From Adineta ricciae (lineage: Eukaryota > Rotifera > Eurotatoria > Adinetida > Adinetidae), in the NCBI GenBank assembly GCA_905250025.1, contig CAJNOJ010000064.1:124001-188000 (forward strand): a stretch of 64,000 bases of DNA, read 5' to 3'. Within the stretch, counting starts at the first letter, position 1. Each line of letters begins with the position of its first letter. A program made the translations under genes and the position numbers. This document shows positions 1-11,900 of this stretch, piece after piece. The notes under the pieces were generated by a model. That model did not search any database. It was given only the letters and a program-made list of their open reading frames with translations, and was not told the origin of the DNA.

Positions 1-69
1 GGTCTAGGCCGAAGAACTCCTGATGATAGATATGTGCACGGTAGGACATTTGCAAGAAGCATAAGCTGA
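1..69 (+). CDS. 3' tip of an unidentified upstream gene (partial)
   Basis: Frame 1 is open from the window edge and ends in TGA at 67-69. It reads as a plausible basic C-terminus (…RTFARSIS). The codons look coding but only 22 residues are visible, so the family cannot be named. It could also be a chance open frame. Confidence 0.3.
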   Translation, partial: GLGRRTPDDRYVHGRTFARSIS

Positions 70-595
70 TTGAGAACAGACGCATATTTTTCTTTCGATC
101 TTGTCAAGTAGCGAATCTGTCTAAGTAATAATGTGTTTCGTTGATGTGCACTTATAATTTCAAGAGAAAATTTTGTCAGCAAGGCCTGCTGTGTTGATAA
201 AGAGCAATCGTATGAGTTCTTTTTCTGGTGAGATCGAGACTCTAGAGGAAATCATCCGAATTGTAAGGAAACCATCTTGTCATGATGATGATCAACAAAT
301 TGAAAATATATAAATCATTTTAAAGGTTTTTTCTTTGTGGCGGCTTCCTTCTTGATTATGTTCTCATCGAACATAGAGAGAAGATAAAATCTTGGTCATG
401 TTTAGATAGATTTCTTGATCGACGTTCATATTAGTTCGAGAGTCTGGCTTCAATACAAATCTGTTTTACAAAGTATGTTAAATATTTGTCGAGAATATCA
501 ATCACTGTAGTTTATTTGTAGAACTGTACTATACCATGTATATATTTTCTCTGTCTTATGGTCATTCAAATGGACGCATCAATGTTTAGGCTTAG
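70..595. other. Intergenic / 5' region, nothing firm
   Basis: No supported gene. A 33-codon ORF starts at the ATG at 212 but lacks support. Possible splice acceptors at about 521, 595 and 609 suggest that the first exon(s) of the next gene lie here; I could not fix a signal peptide or start codon. Confidence 0.3.
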
Positions 596-1745
596 TTGGA
601 GTTATTAGTGACATCGAATGTCGACCATCGGACATTCAGTTATACAGTTGGTCGGGAGCCGACTTTAAATCAGGGGAATGTTGGCATCAAGGTCATCGAT
701 TTGCCCATGGTGCTATGTGGGGTCGGACAGATACACCGGGATCTCCTTATTGTGTTTGTGAACAGGGTAAAGTACGTCTGTTCTATAGTCAACAATCGCT
801 GATACCTGCTGATCAATTGACTATTCTTCGACCAACGAATACGAATGGATCACCAACCGCGAAAGATTTAGCGAAATGGCCGATTGCGAACTATCCGAGC
901 GTGCGACAACGGGTCGTTGTTTGCAGAACCGATCGAGTCGGTATACGGATTCGATCGCGAGATGGATGTACGGGATGTAAATGTACGAAAAACGGACATT
1001 GGATATGTAAAAAAGCATTACCATTGAATCAAACTCGTCTGATGACTCATCAATCACAACAAATACGAAGGTGAGATTTATACAAGAGTGAATAAATATT
1101 GATTTTTGTTGTGCTTATTACAGAGATTCTTTTCCTAAAGCAAAGCGACTTGACCGTCGTGTGTCGACTGTTCGTTTGCAACCGGAATGTTCATCGGGTG
1201 TTACACCGAAACTTTGCATCCTAATCGAACGTGTCTCTTCAGCAAACACCAGTGAAAAACTCAGTCGTTACATTGAAATACCACGTGAAACATCATGGAT
1301 GGACCAGAATTCGTGTACTCGATGTTCGTGTACGTTGGATGGTATATTAAAATGTGAACGTCTTCATGACAGATGCCATCGCCCTTGCTTTCTACGAAAG
1401 ACACGTCCGGTATCAGTGATGTACTATTTCCCATCAGGCTCCAAATGGTTAACACCACCGAATCATAAATGTCGTTCGTGTTCATGTGTAAATGGTCAAA
1501 GAAAATGTTTTAATTGTGATCAAGTGCTTCAAATCGATGTCGGAACGAAGTTTAGTCTTCACTCTCAAGAACGCTCAGCAGCTATTGGTGAATATCGCTT
1601 ACTATCAGTCTTAACCAAAGCAGCGCCATGTGTTCTACAGACTAGTGTCAACTCACATCGACTAATCTATCCAGGACAACAGATATGGTTCGAACAACGA
1701 TGTTATTTTTGTTCGAAGAATAATGCTCGTTTGATAATATGTTGA
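596..1745 (+). CDS. Cys-rich secreted-type protein with VWC-like modules (5' end uncertain)
   Basis: Two exons: about 596-1072 and 1124-1745, joined across a 51-base GT-AG intron. Frame 1 is already coding before the ATG at 715: a block with CWHQG, the H-R-F region and a Y-C-V-C pair precedes it, so the true start is upstream and not located. Exon 2 has repeated Cys pairs (CTRCSC, CRSCSC, CFNC) spaced as in von Willebrand C / fibronectin-I-like modules, each about 40-60 residues. Such modules are extracellular and often bind growth factors; the role here is unknown. No membrane segment is visible. Stop TGA at 1743-1745, AATAAA at 1866-1871. Family assignment rests on Cys spacing only. Confidence 0.6.
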
Positions 1746-1982
1746 TTTCTTCTACTTCTCATTGTTGTAACCCGTCCACCTAGTCATTTGAACACTTCTT
1801 CGTTTAGATTAGTATACATATATGTACTTTTATGTTTTATGTATCAAAAACGAAAATTTTTCATCAATAAAGGTTTGAAAACTTCGAATCATATGATTTA
1901 TTTCATAAGATATGAGATATGTTTTTCAAAGGCAGCTGTCAAAATTGTTCGTTCCTGGTAAATTGACAAACAACATCGATTT

Positions 1983-2313
1983 TCAACCCATAAACTCGCG
2001 TGGATCGCCGCGTTCGATTCCTTTCCTTGTCCGTTCCAACGATTGAAGATCAATTAGGTTTGATTTACTCGCACGAAGTTCCGTTTCCAGAATATCTTCT
2101 AATAGTTTTTGATAAGCATCAACATGATGAGTATGATAAGGATGATTGTTCGGATAACGTATTTCTCCGTCTGCACCGCCGTCCACTGATCGAAAAACGA
2201 ACCTTGCACTAAGCAAAACATTGCCAGATAATCAATTTGTACCTATGATCTACTTACTTGATCAGAACAATGCTGAACGCTAATAGGCAAAAAGCGCAGA
2301 TGTGTGTTTGCAT
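1983..2313 (-). CDS. Putative amidated neuropeptide precursor
   Basis: Hand-assembled two-exon gene, 93 residues. Exon 1 is 2313-2258; the intron starts GTAAGT and ends TTGCTTAG; exon 2 is 2208-1983. The ATG at 2313 opens a hydrophobic signal peptide (about residues 1-20, cleavage likely after INA). The rest is a short secreted chain rich in charged residues with a predicted amphipathic helix in the middle. It ends in GDPREFMG followed directly by the stop. A terminal Gly is the classical amide donor, so a peptide ending …REFM-amide is expected. A basic R-T-R-K site lies 13 residues before the end. There are no cysteines, which argues for a linear peptide. I do not recognise the family (not RFamide, NPY/NPF, PDF or AKH). 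The splice junction keeps frame and the signal peptide only appears after splicing, which supports the model. Confidence 0.6.
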
Positions 2314-2958
2314 GTTGCTGATCTTCAGAATTTATGTTATGATGAGTATGAATACAAAAAATGAAACAGACTTCGTGATCTTTACGCCTATATATTCAAT
2401 ACAGAAACGGCCTATCTCTATCTACAGAATGTTAATTGCCCAAATAGCGTCCACCAGAGAAATCTAATGTTATTAAAGCCAAGCAAAAGAAATGAATAAG
2501 TGTTCAACAGAGATGTGAAGATCAATATCGGATAGTCTTTATATTACAATGCATGTCACAATAGTGCTTTTCATCTAGGAAATGTTTTTCCTTAGCATGT
2601 GTGATTCCATTTCGACAATCGACAATTCTTGATTCGACCCGAAGTCATGAAAGCCTATATTCGTGCAAACGTTCAACACTTCTCTACTAGAGCAGAACAG
2701 TTCATGTTTCGACAAACACTAGAGTTAAAGCAGCACCCAATTTCACGTATTTTGTTTAACAAAGAAGAAAAATGAACAACAATGAACTACACTGAAATAA
2801 TACATGCATGTAGGATTTAAAATTTCACATAAACAGACATCAGAGCAAAGTAAAAAGACGAAGATATGTCTGGACGCAAGTAATGACGCTGAGCTAACTC
2901 GGAAGAAAATGCAAGAAGGAAAAAGAACTGAACGTGTACATCACAGCAATAGTTTGTT
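2314..2958. other. Intergenic, nothing recognised
   Basis: AT-rich spacer between the neuropeptide-like gene and the 3' end of the Patched-family gene. The short open frames (e.g. 2804-2995 +) have no coding character. No repeat or RNA gene seen. Confidence 0.5.
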
Positions 2959-5900
2959 TTATATCGAACCGATCGTATTGCCATTCGGTTCGTAAACGAG
3001 ATTCTGTATTTCTGTACTAGCAGTCAATGGCTGACTGCTTTCGAGAACTGCTGCTGTTGCTGTTGCCGTAGTTAGCTTTTCCTCTTTGGCTTTCTTGAAC
3101 ATTCGTTCAATCAGGTAATGCCATGATGGAAGTATAAAATTGATTAGTACAAAGCAAATGATCGTTTGATACAGCAGCGATAGACGTATAATATGAAAGA
3201 TGTATGTTTCAATTGAAAACAAAGAGAAGATGCTTAAAGAAATGATTAGCGAAAGTAGAACACGATTATATTTCCATTTTGATTTGGTTATATTGAAAGA
3301 TGCATGAATTAACGTATCGCAGAAGATTATTGGTATGATGAACAACCAAAGTGCATTGGCGAAATTGAATGTTAAATCATGAAACAAGTATAAACATGTT
3401 AAACTTCCAGCTTGTAAAGCGAGCATGTGCGAGAATAACAGTAGACCTTTTTCAAATGAAGTAAAAATGATAAAAATGATAACAAATGTAGTGAGCACGA
3501 CGAATAACATCAACAAATAGATTTCCGTACGTATTTGGGCGAGTGACTCATAGTGCGCGAAGATGAAACTGTAAGGGAAGATTGACGGAATGGAGCTCTG
3601 TTTCGCGTATGTATACATATTATTCATCGTTTGTAAATCATTTCGATCACCTAGAGAATGAAAGAACGTCCAAAACTTCGAATTCTCATTCGGTGCAGTC
3701 TTACCTTGACTAGTTTGATATTGACAATAGAAGCGGGACGCTTTTATGACTGTTTTATTGTTAATTTCGGATACAATAATGTCGTTTTGTGAATAGGGCG
3801 TCACCCGAACGTTCATCGGATCTTTGCTCGTTAAGATCGTGTGAATGTTTTCTTGATCTAGCCATAATAGTTTAAACTGATTCGTTGTCGGTTCGTTCAA
3901 ACATTGCTGAAGAAGGTGACGAATCAAGGCCTGGTTTTTCTTATTCTCATAATTAATCGGTTGAGGAATAACAAACATAATCACAGGACCGATATTATAT
4001 TGATCAATATGAGAATTCATGTAGGATTTCAATGTCGTTGCATTTTTCGGAAGAAACCTATCTTCGAATAAATGCGTGTCGATGGAAAACAATGACCAAA
4101 CACTAAAGATGATGAATCCAAACGATATCAAACATAAGAATCCGGTGCAAAACTTCTTGATCATCGCATTGCGATTTGACCAGAATTGTAAAGGCTTTTC
4201 CAAAACAACTTTCTGAAAGGATCTTCGACGATCCTTTATGTAATGATCATTGGGTAAATGATGACACAATAGACAATGACGGCGAGATTTGATACGTTTC
4301 AAGGTAAAAACAAGACATGCAGAGAAGAATGTACAATGGGTTAAATAATCAATAAATACATATAAGACCAATGTTAAACCAAGATATCGTGTACATGACA
4401 TAGGTGATAACAGCGATAAAACTAGATAAACAATTATTAGGATTAATGTTGTCGAAAGAAAATATGGCCGAGAAGATTTAATAATTAATGGAAGAATTTT
4501 CTCGATATCAATTTTAGTCGCAACGTTGTTTGATGAGACTGGTAGATGATCTTTAATGATTCGATGGTATTCGCCGCAAACAATCGAAATACGCATTGAA
4601 TCGATAACTAGAAGAGAACGAGAGATTGAGACCGATGAAACATTTGTCTCAAGACACTTACTCGCAACAGCAAAAACAATTAGAGCCATGGGTTCAATAA
4701 TTTGCAACTTGAACACTGCTAACAGGCCAAAAGTAGCACCGGACGCTAAAGCTAAATTAATGACTCCACAGAGTGAGAGATATCCTACAGATGTATGAGA
4801 ATTGCCTTGAATACTGATGAAAAAGCCAACGAAAATGAAAAAAATCAAAAGCATGATGGTCATAAAGGGACCTTCATCACGTGCTTGTTTGCCAACAATA
4901 TCAGATATTGCTGTGGATGTAGATGGTGAGATGTGTATTAATGACGAATGAAATTTTTCATTCAAATAACGAAGAACTTCGCGTTCCCATTGGAGCGCTA
5001 ATGAACGCATTGCATCCGTGGAAATATTCAACGAATACCGAATACGAAACAAAGGAACATATGACACGACTTCGATGAATTGCGCTGGTTTTGGTTCGGG
5101 AACTTTTTCACCGTCCTCTTCTTCTTCCTCCTCCTCTTCGTCGACATAATCTTCTTCCGGTACTGTCGTGTTCAGTATTTTGTAATCTTTGCTGAATATA
5201 AACGACGAAAGTCCATTAGCTCCAGTGAGTGAATCGAAGTAGATTCCACTTTTTATATGTGGTAAAAGTAGTGCATCCTGACGAAATTTATCTGATAATA
5301 AGTAATTCCCATCGACTACACAAGCGTGGTTAATCACGGCGCATAATGCTGAAAAGTTGTATTGAAGAGAATTTTTACTATTATTAATTCGAACCGATTG
5401 AATATGACGGTCGAGTACACGAATCTAAACAGAACAAATCATACATTTGATGAACATCAGTTTAGCCGTCTGGTTTCGAAGACTCATAGGACGAGGAAAT
5501 CATTAATCACGGCGTGTCTCGAAAGAAGAGAATGTTGACATCTGCCAACATTTGTTCGTTTCGGAGAGGAAAGGAGAAGATTGATATGATATCTGAGTGG
5601 AATACTAATATATTCTTTGCTCTTCGAAATTCTTGTCCGTACCTCTTCAATAATATCCTTGTTTAACATGTTCGTTTCGTTTATATCTCTGGAATTGTTT
5701 GAGAGTTTTCTCTTTATAATGATGTCCAATGCGGGATAAAGATCCATTTGTTGATGTGCACGAAAGTCTTTATCATTGCCGAAGATTTCGCTGATCCGCT
5801 GAGCATTTTGTTGTGCTTTGCCATTCCGCACGATAAAGTCAGTTTGATCGAATTGACGGATTTGCACAAAATAGAAAAAGCAAACTGTCAAACCCACAGT

Positions 5901-6047
5901 GACGACTAAACTCGCTAACAAAATCGGCTGAGTAAATCGTATTAAAATCTTCGAATATCCATTCCAAAATCGATCACTTCGTTCTTGAATTCGATTCGAG
6001 CCCATTGAATAACGTTGATTATCTTTATTAGTAACACTAGTCGACAT
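2959..6047 (-). CDS. Patched-family (RND, sterol-sensing domain) membrane protein
   Basis: Three exons: 6047-5643, 5424-4662, 4607-2959. The introns are 218 and 54 bases. The 54-base intron (4608-4661) has no stop and is in frame, so naive translation keeps it. Removing it restores the Patched-type junction FAVA-I-I-D-S-M at the end of a membrane segment, where the family has G-V/I-D-D. Product about 938 residues, normal for PTCHD/patched-related proteins. Order: TM1 at about residues 37-60, first ectodomain with a poly-Glu stretch, a five-helix sterol-sensing-like block, second ectodomain, then a second block of about five helices. Such proteins move or sense sterols or lipids in membranes. 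Orthology to Patched, Dispatched or a PTCHD type is not resolved. Stop at 2959-2961. Confidence 0.82.
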
Positions 6048-7220
6048 CGGAATATTATTTCTAATCTACTCAAAAATACAAAAAGAAAACGAAATAATAA
6101 CATTCATAACATCTGGATTTCACTCGTTTTATGTGCGCCTTTCTCTTCTATCTCCATTCTGATACACACGTGGTGGAATGTGTAGGAGGCGTCTGACGAA
6201 AATATATCAACGAGAGATCCAGCGCTCGCTCGATCGGCTCGTTTCGAAACGTCATTCTGAATCTGTTCGACGAAGATAAAGTCCCCCGGGTGTATACCTT
6301 CACATAAACACTTCAATATGACACATAACAAGAAAAGTCGTTCGATGAAAAGAAAATAAAGAACACTTACTTCGTCGATCGTGTGCTAACAAATTCTTTT
6401 TTCTTCTCTCTCTCTCTCATTCTCGTGTTAAGTGCTTCTGATATCTTGTTTATCGATACATTTTTTTGACTACGATATCTATCCTTTTAATAATGAGAGA
6501 TTCGTGAAGACAGAAGATAACATTGTATATTCAACGACAAAATGTGCTACGAAACTACAGTCGAAACCGATATGGTCATAATGAGAGAAAAAAAAACACA
6601 CATTTACTGGTTGCGAGCTGTTTTTTCTTGGCACTGCGTTATGAGATGAATAATATCGAAATGACCAATCGAATGATGCTTTTCATAAAACGTCTCTACC
6701 TCTCAAATCGACGCGACAAAAAGAACAGAAGAAGCAAAAAAAAACTTAGGAATAATAGTATCGTACGAGGAAATATCACGCCATAGTCTGATGTTGTCTT
6801 TCTTTACATAGAAACACAAAAAAAAAAGAGAAAAACGTAATTCCAATAACCGATCCAAGGACGTATGACCAAATCAAATAATATTCCTGCTTACCAATAA
6901 AACAAATGGGATCTGCTGATTTCTGTTTGAATACGTGAGTGTATTCCGTTGAAATGCGGTCACAAGGTCATCGATGTTTTCTTGCGAAGAACAAAACGAC
7001 GAAGAAGAACAAGAAGGAGAAGGAAAAGAAAAATATCCACCAATAGATCATCACTAACAAAACAAAGCCGTCATCTCTCCATGATACTATTCATACGTCC
7101 TTGAGTAATCGAGTCTTATTATCTTCGTTTTTCCTACTTTTTTCTTTATTTATTTTATCTAAGTTTAAAAATAACGGGGAAAAAAATTTTAAAAAAGAGA
7201 GAGAGAGAAAAGAGAAATGT
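6048..7220. other. Intergenic, no gene recognised
   Basis: Upstream region of the Patched-family gene and 3' flank of the MTCH2-like gene. It contains a CT run at about 6404-6419 and several A-rich runs. ORFs here (6104-6331 -, 6523-6786 +) look non-coding by composition. Confidence 0.5.
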
Positions 7221-8995
7221 CTAAACATTGGGTATGGGTGTACCCGGGACAGGAACTCCGACGTTGCCAAAAACAGCACGATTGAAAAAGCTCGAGCCAC
7301 GTTTCAATTGTTCCTGAAAACTCGTCGATATTTCAAGAATTCTCTCGAGTATTTTCAACGACTTACAGTTTTGCCTAATTGTCTGTATGCATCTTGCCAA
7401 TTAGCATAAATTGGTGTAATAGGTAACATACCAGCTCGTAGACCGCTTCGATTGATAGCTGTAACTGTTGTTACAACACTTAATGGATACGTCGCTGTTT
7501 GAGCAACAAACTAGAACAACAAAGATTAACTCTGGTTCAATTGAGAAATTGTATATGTTATTTTATTCGGATTTTTCAATGTTGATTGTTATCAAAACAA
7601 ATATTTAACTTTTTTTTTTTCTTGAGTCTGGATTTTTATGAGAACAATAGATTACATTCTTTTTCGCATCGCATATTTCATTCGCCAGAGCAAAACAAAA
7701 GAATGTGTGAATTGCACTGATGAAACGGCTGTTAGATGAGAAGGGAAGTGGGCGTTCCGAACTAATCAACAATTATGTTGTTATGCAAAATATTTGAACT
7801 TACAGCAGCCATGTATTCGTACAATGGAACCATTTCACTTTGTGAAGGCAATTGGGATTTAAGTAGATGAATAAGTACATTGGATATGACGATTGTTGCA
7901 ATTTCTAACAACCAACGAGGAACTAAACCGCTGTGTATACGAATGAAAAGTGAGACAGGATGTTTGAAGAGAAGAATATTGACTTACACGAAAAATCCGC
8001 CAATTCCTTGTCGATTGTAAATTTCTTGGACATTTTGAAAGAGGTTGATCGACGAATATGCTGTTTCACGACCAATAAATTGTCCCATACATCGAATGGC
8101 CATTACTAATCGATAAAGTCGAGAATATCCCGAGAAAATATATTTCAGTCGAACAAACCTTGGAATGGATGTGAAATCAAGATTCCCCACGATTGACAGC
8201 GTACTTCTCGTAAAGTCTTTTTGATACATTTATCCCATGTTGGTTTCGATTTATCGTCCGGTACAACAGGTTCGACTGGACCAAGGAGCTGTTCATAACA
8301 GAAAATGAAACGAATATACAATTCAACAGATATCTCTTTTATTTACTTCATCAACTTTTGTTGTTGTATACCAACAGACCATTTTTGATAGAACAGCACA
8401 ACCAAATCCACGATATAGACCTGTAAAACCATCGATGTTGTAAATGTATCTCACTAAAAACATCAAAGAGAGTAGATGATCGATCGGATTGAGAAGAAAC
8501 ACGAACAGTAGCGAAAAACGTTCGGATAAAACAGAGCTTCTTTTCCAAGTAAAGTTTTTCCACGATATACAGGCAACGGTTCATACCCCATCTAAACAAA
8601 TAAACGAATCAAACACGGAACTCTAATTCAAATTCGCCCACCTGCATTAATGTTCGTGCATAAGCCATTGGATGGCCAAAAGCCTGCTGTAGAGCAGTCG
8701 CTTTCAAAACCGCAAACATTGGATTAGCGGAGTTGAATGTTGACGTAAATCCACCGGTAGGTTGTTGTTGGACAGGTGTTCCAGCTGGTAAGGGTGTTTG
8801 AATCGGTGCTACAAGGCGTTCAGCAGAGTGTAATAGCGACGAAGCCGATGCAAGAGAAACATGGCCTCTCGTTTGTAAATCATTCTCATCTGAGATTGAT
8901 GAGTCCTAGAAATTCTTTAAAGATATATTAAAATGAAGGGAAACCGAGTGTCGTACTGTTGGTTTGACAGTGGAAACTGGAGGTGGTGAAGCCAT
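7221..8995 (-). CDS. MTCH2: Mitochondrial carrier homologue (MTCH2-like)
   Basis: Nine exons: 8995-8957, 8905-8642, 8591-8507, 8453-8347, 8288-8159, 8105-7988, 7930-7804, 7510-7367, 7313-7221. All junctions keep frame; product 368 residues (vertebrate MTCH2 about 300, MTCH1 about 390). Diagnostic blocks recalled from the family: GYEPLP after the first helix, then I-D-G-x-x-G-L-Y-R-G-F, the central G-R-E-T-A-Y-S-S block followed by G-I-x-G-F-F-V-G-L-V-P-R, then A-T-Y-P-L with A-I-N-R-S-G-L-R-A-G and T-P-I-Y-A-N-W. The C-terminus keeps R-G-S-S-F-F-N-R. MTCH proteins are degenerate SLC25 carriers that sit in the outer mitochondrial membrane and act in protein insertion, lipid metabolism and apoptosis. 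The first about 60 residues are Ser/Pro-rich and not conserved. MTCH1 versus MTCH2 is not separable here. Confidence 0.88.
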
Positions 8996-11900
8996 TGTTT
9001 AGTAGTATGAAGAAGACTTGAAATGAAGAAAGCATAGATAATTCGGAAGACGGGTTTCTCGTGTTCGCAATATGATTGGCCGATGAATTGATCGCTTGTG
9101 TTTTACATAATTAAAAGTTTGGGAAAATTCTAATTTTCTAAAGGTCGTCTCATTAAAATAGTTTGGTTTAATTAAGAAAAAACTTTTTCGGAGGAATATT
9201 TTGTTTTCCATGCATTAGCGTCATCTGTGTACGTATTGAAATTATATTCAATACGATCACACTTTCTTTCTTTCTAGTCGGAAAACTTCATCTGTTTTTA
9301 TGACATTCAGCATTATCTACACAAATCTGTAATTGTGAGTTGTTTATTCATCATTACTTGATGACACTTGATCATTATTGTGCACTTAAACTAATGAATA
9401 TATTACAACTTATCCCATCTCGTTAAAAACATACACGGAGCATGCAACGAGGTAATGCATACGACTTAATTGACACGCTCCAAAGACTGAAAATGTATTG
9501 GTGAGCGAAATCATTTCAATTAGTCATCCTATAGGAAAATAAAGGAAGCTGTCGGTCAACCGTGAGCATATTACGCTCTTCTTATTAGACAAAGGATTTC
9601 CCCGAATAGTTCAACATTTCCCGTCTCTATCACTGCCTATTGTTGAATAGAAAAGCGAGACGAAAAGAAAATATTTTTCTTTTAGATTTCCATCGGGAAC
9701 CCGAAAATAATTGAACTTAAACTAAAATGCGACACCCCCTCGCCTTAGGTACACGCACCAAAACAAACGAATAGGACAGGTAAAGATTTTGAACGAAAAT
9801 CAAATTAATCAAGTTATTAGACCAAGTAAATTTCCCTCGAGAAACTCGATGGTATCCAATAAATGTACAGCAGAACAGCCGAACATATTACAAATCAAAA
9901 ACAATAATCAACACTCCTACGATGATCATTATAATTTACTTGGCACACCAATGCGAGCACGCTCGACAGACCGGCTCATATGATTTACTTCAAAACATTC
10001 GATGTATCGAGGTAAATCAATCACTCGCAAATTCTATTAAACCTTCGTGATTAATTTATATCACTTCCGATAAAAATCTTGTTTACATCTATCATGATTT
10101 TCTATGGGCCGACTTTCAAGTAGATCAGTTTTGTGATCAGCTTTTCTCAATACCTATGCAAGATTAGGCCTACTTACCTCTAATCGCCATTCGATCGATC
10201 GCATGAATCCGTATCGATATTAATAGGAACACTTCATAAGTGTCAATGTGTTCGATGTTTCTTGAAGAGTTCTCTTTTACTCAAGTAAGACATTTTGAAT
10301 ACTATCTACAATGTATTTTCCGCGTGTCTCGATATTATGCTTTTTCCAATCGCGATATTTTCATGAGAAGATTCTAGGTAAATACGATCTGGGGTGTAGA
10401 GTATAATGGATCGACAGTAGAGGAAATATAACCCTCGAAGTTATTCATGACATAATCGAAGTCAAACAAAGAGCTAGGTGGAAGCGGATGTAAGTTAAAA
10501 TTAGTTAAGGATATCATATGTAGTTCACATATTAATAAATAATTCAAGTCCTCGTTATTCAAACGCATAGTGCGAATAGGTATTGTACTTCGGCTATAGT
10601 TAGTTCGCATCCTTTGCACAAAGGCTTTTTCCGTATGATTCACAAAAGACTATTTCTATACATCGACTATCTGAGATTCTTGCGAGCGTAAATCATTCAT
10701 GCCCATAGTATTCAGATCGGAACTCTCCTTTTTTTATTATTAGAATTTACTATATAATATATAAATACATCAAAAAGAAATTCTACATTGTAACTAAATA
10801 TTTCATCGAGAAGAATTCTATCTTTGCTAAACATACTATTCACTTTCTCAAACATTCCAAATGCATTTCAAAATTCTGTATGCAAACGTTAACAGTCTTC
10901 CATAATAGATCGCTTACGTGAAGAGTTCGTCTTGTTCACATATCATGATGAACTCTTCTTTCTTTCTTTCAGAGAACTTCCATTAGGAGCAAGTTCATTG
11001 TAAAGTATTCTCTTGCAATCTATTTCATCTCGTAGCCATTATTCAACTAGAAAGGAAAAGCATATGTACTCGACATCTATTTGAAATTTTGTTCAAAACA
11101 TCTTCATGAGACATGAATGCAAATAGTTTTCTTTGTAAATTAGTTTTATTATCAAACTAGGGAGCATTGGTTGATCGTGCCATTGATGCAAGTGATGTAT
11201 TTTCGATTTCACTCATGGAAGAGTAATGCACTTACGCAGATAATGTTATTGAAAGTTGAGATCTCAGGAGAAAGAAGATTGCACATATCGTTATTATTTT
11301 CTACGAAACGCTTTCGCCGTGTCTGTATCTTTCCAGTCGTTTCATCAAGAAATGACATAGTTTTAATAAGTGTTGTTAAATTTAAACCAATCTGATGTGG
11401 TAAGTTCGGCTTCATTAGTCGTGAAGGACCTGTCTTAGATTAAATCGACCTGTTTAACCTGCTGTTACTTTTATAGCTACGAACAAAATTCTATGCTTGT
11501 CAATTTTAGCATCATATGATAATTAGAATACGATTAAGAAACTTGTGATAGATCAGATGTCATTCTTGTAATGAGAAACGCTGTAGCTATAAAAGGGAAA
11601 TATTCTAACGGGAAAAGCAGTTTGTATTTAGTAGCACGATTATAATAGATTGTTGAGATAAACTAGTTGGGGTTTTTTTCCAATGATAAAACTTGTCTTC
11701 CTCTTTGTGTGCCGACAAATGACTAGTTCAACCGTCGTTGTTCGAAAAGTCTTTTCTCTTCTGAACAGAAGAGGAAAAAAATACAACAAAGGAAAGTTCT
11801 ATTGTCTCGGCAAACCATAGACTTCTTGCGTGCATGAGGAAGAAAATGTATTTGCTGTTGTTGTCACATCAGGCGTTGTATTATTCTTTTCATAAAGGAC

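Noticed and set aside
9789..9983. 64-codon plus-strand frame as a gene
   Set aside because: Begins at a non-ATG codon and no donor exon with a sensible intron was found; mentioned only within the gap entry.
10374..10643. 89-codon minus-strand ORF
   Set aside because: Starts at GTG, no recognisable features and no neighbouring exons.
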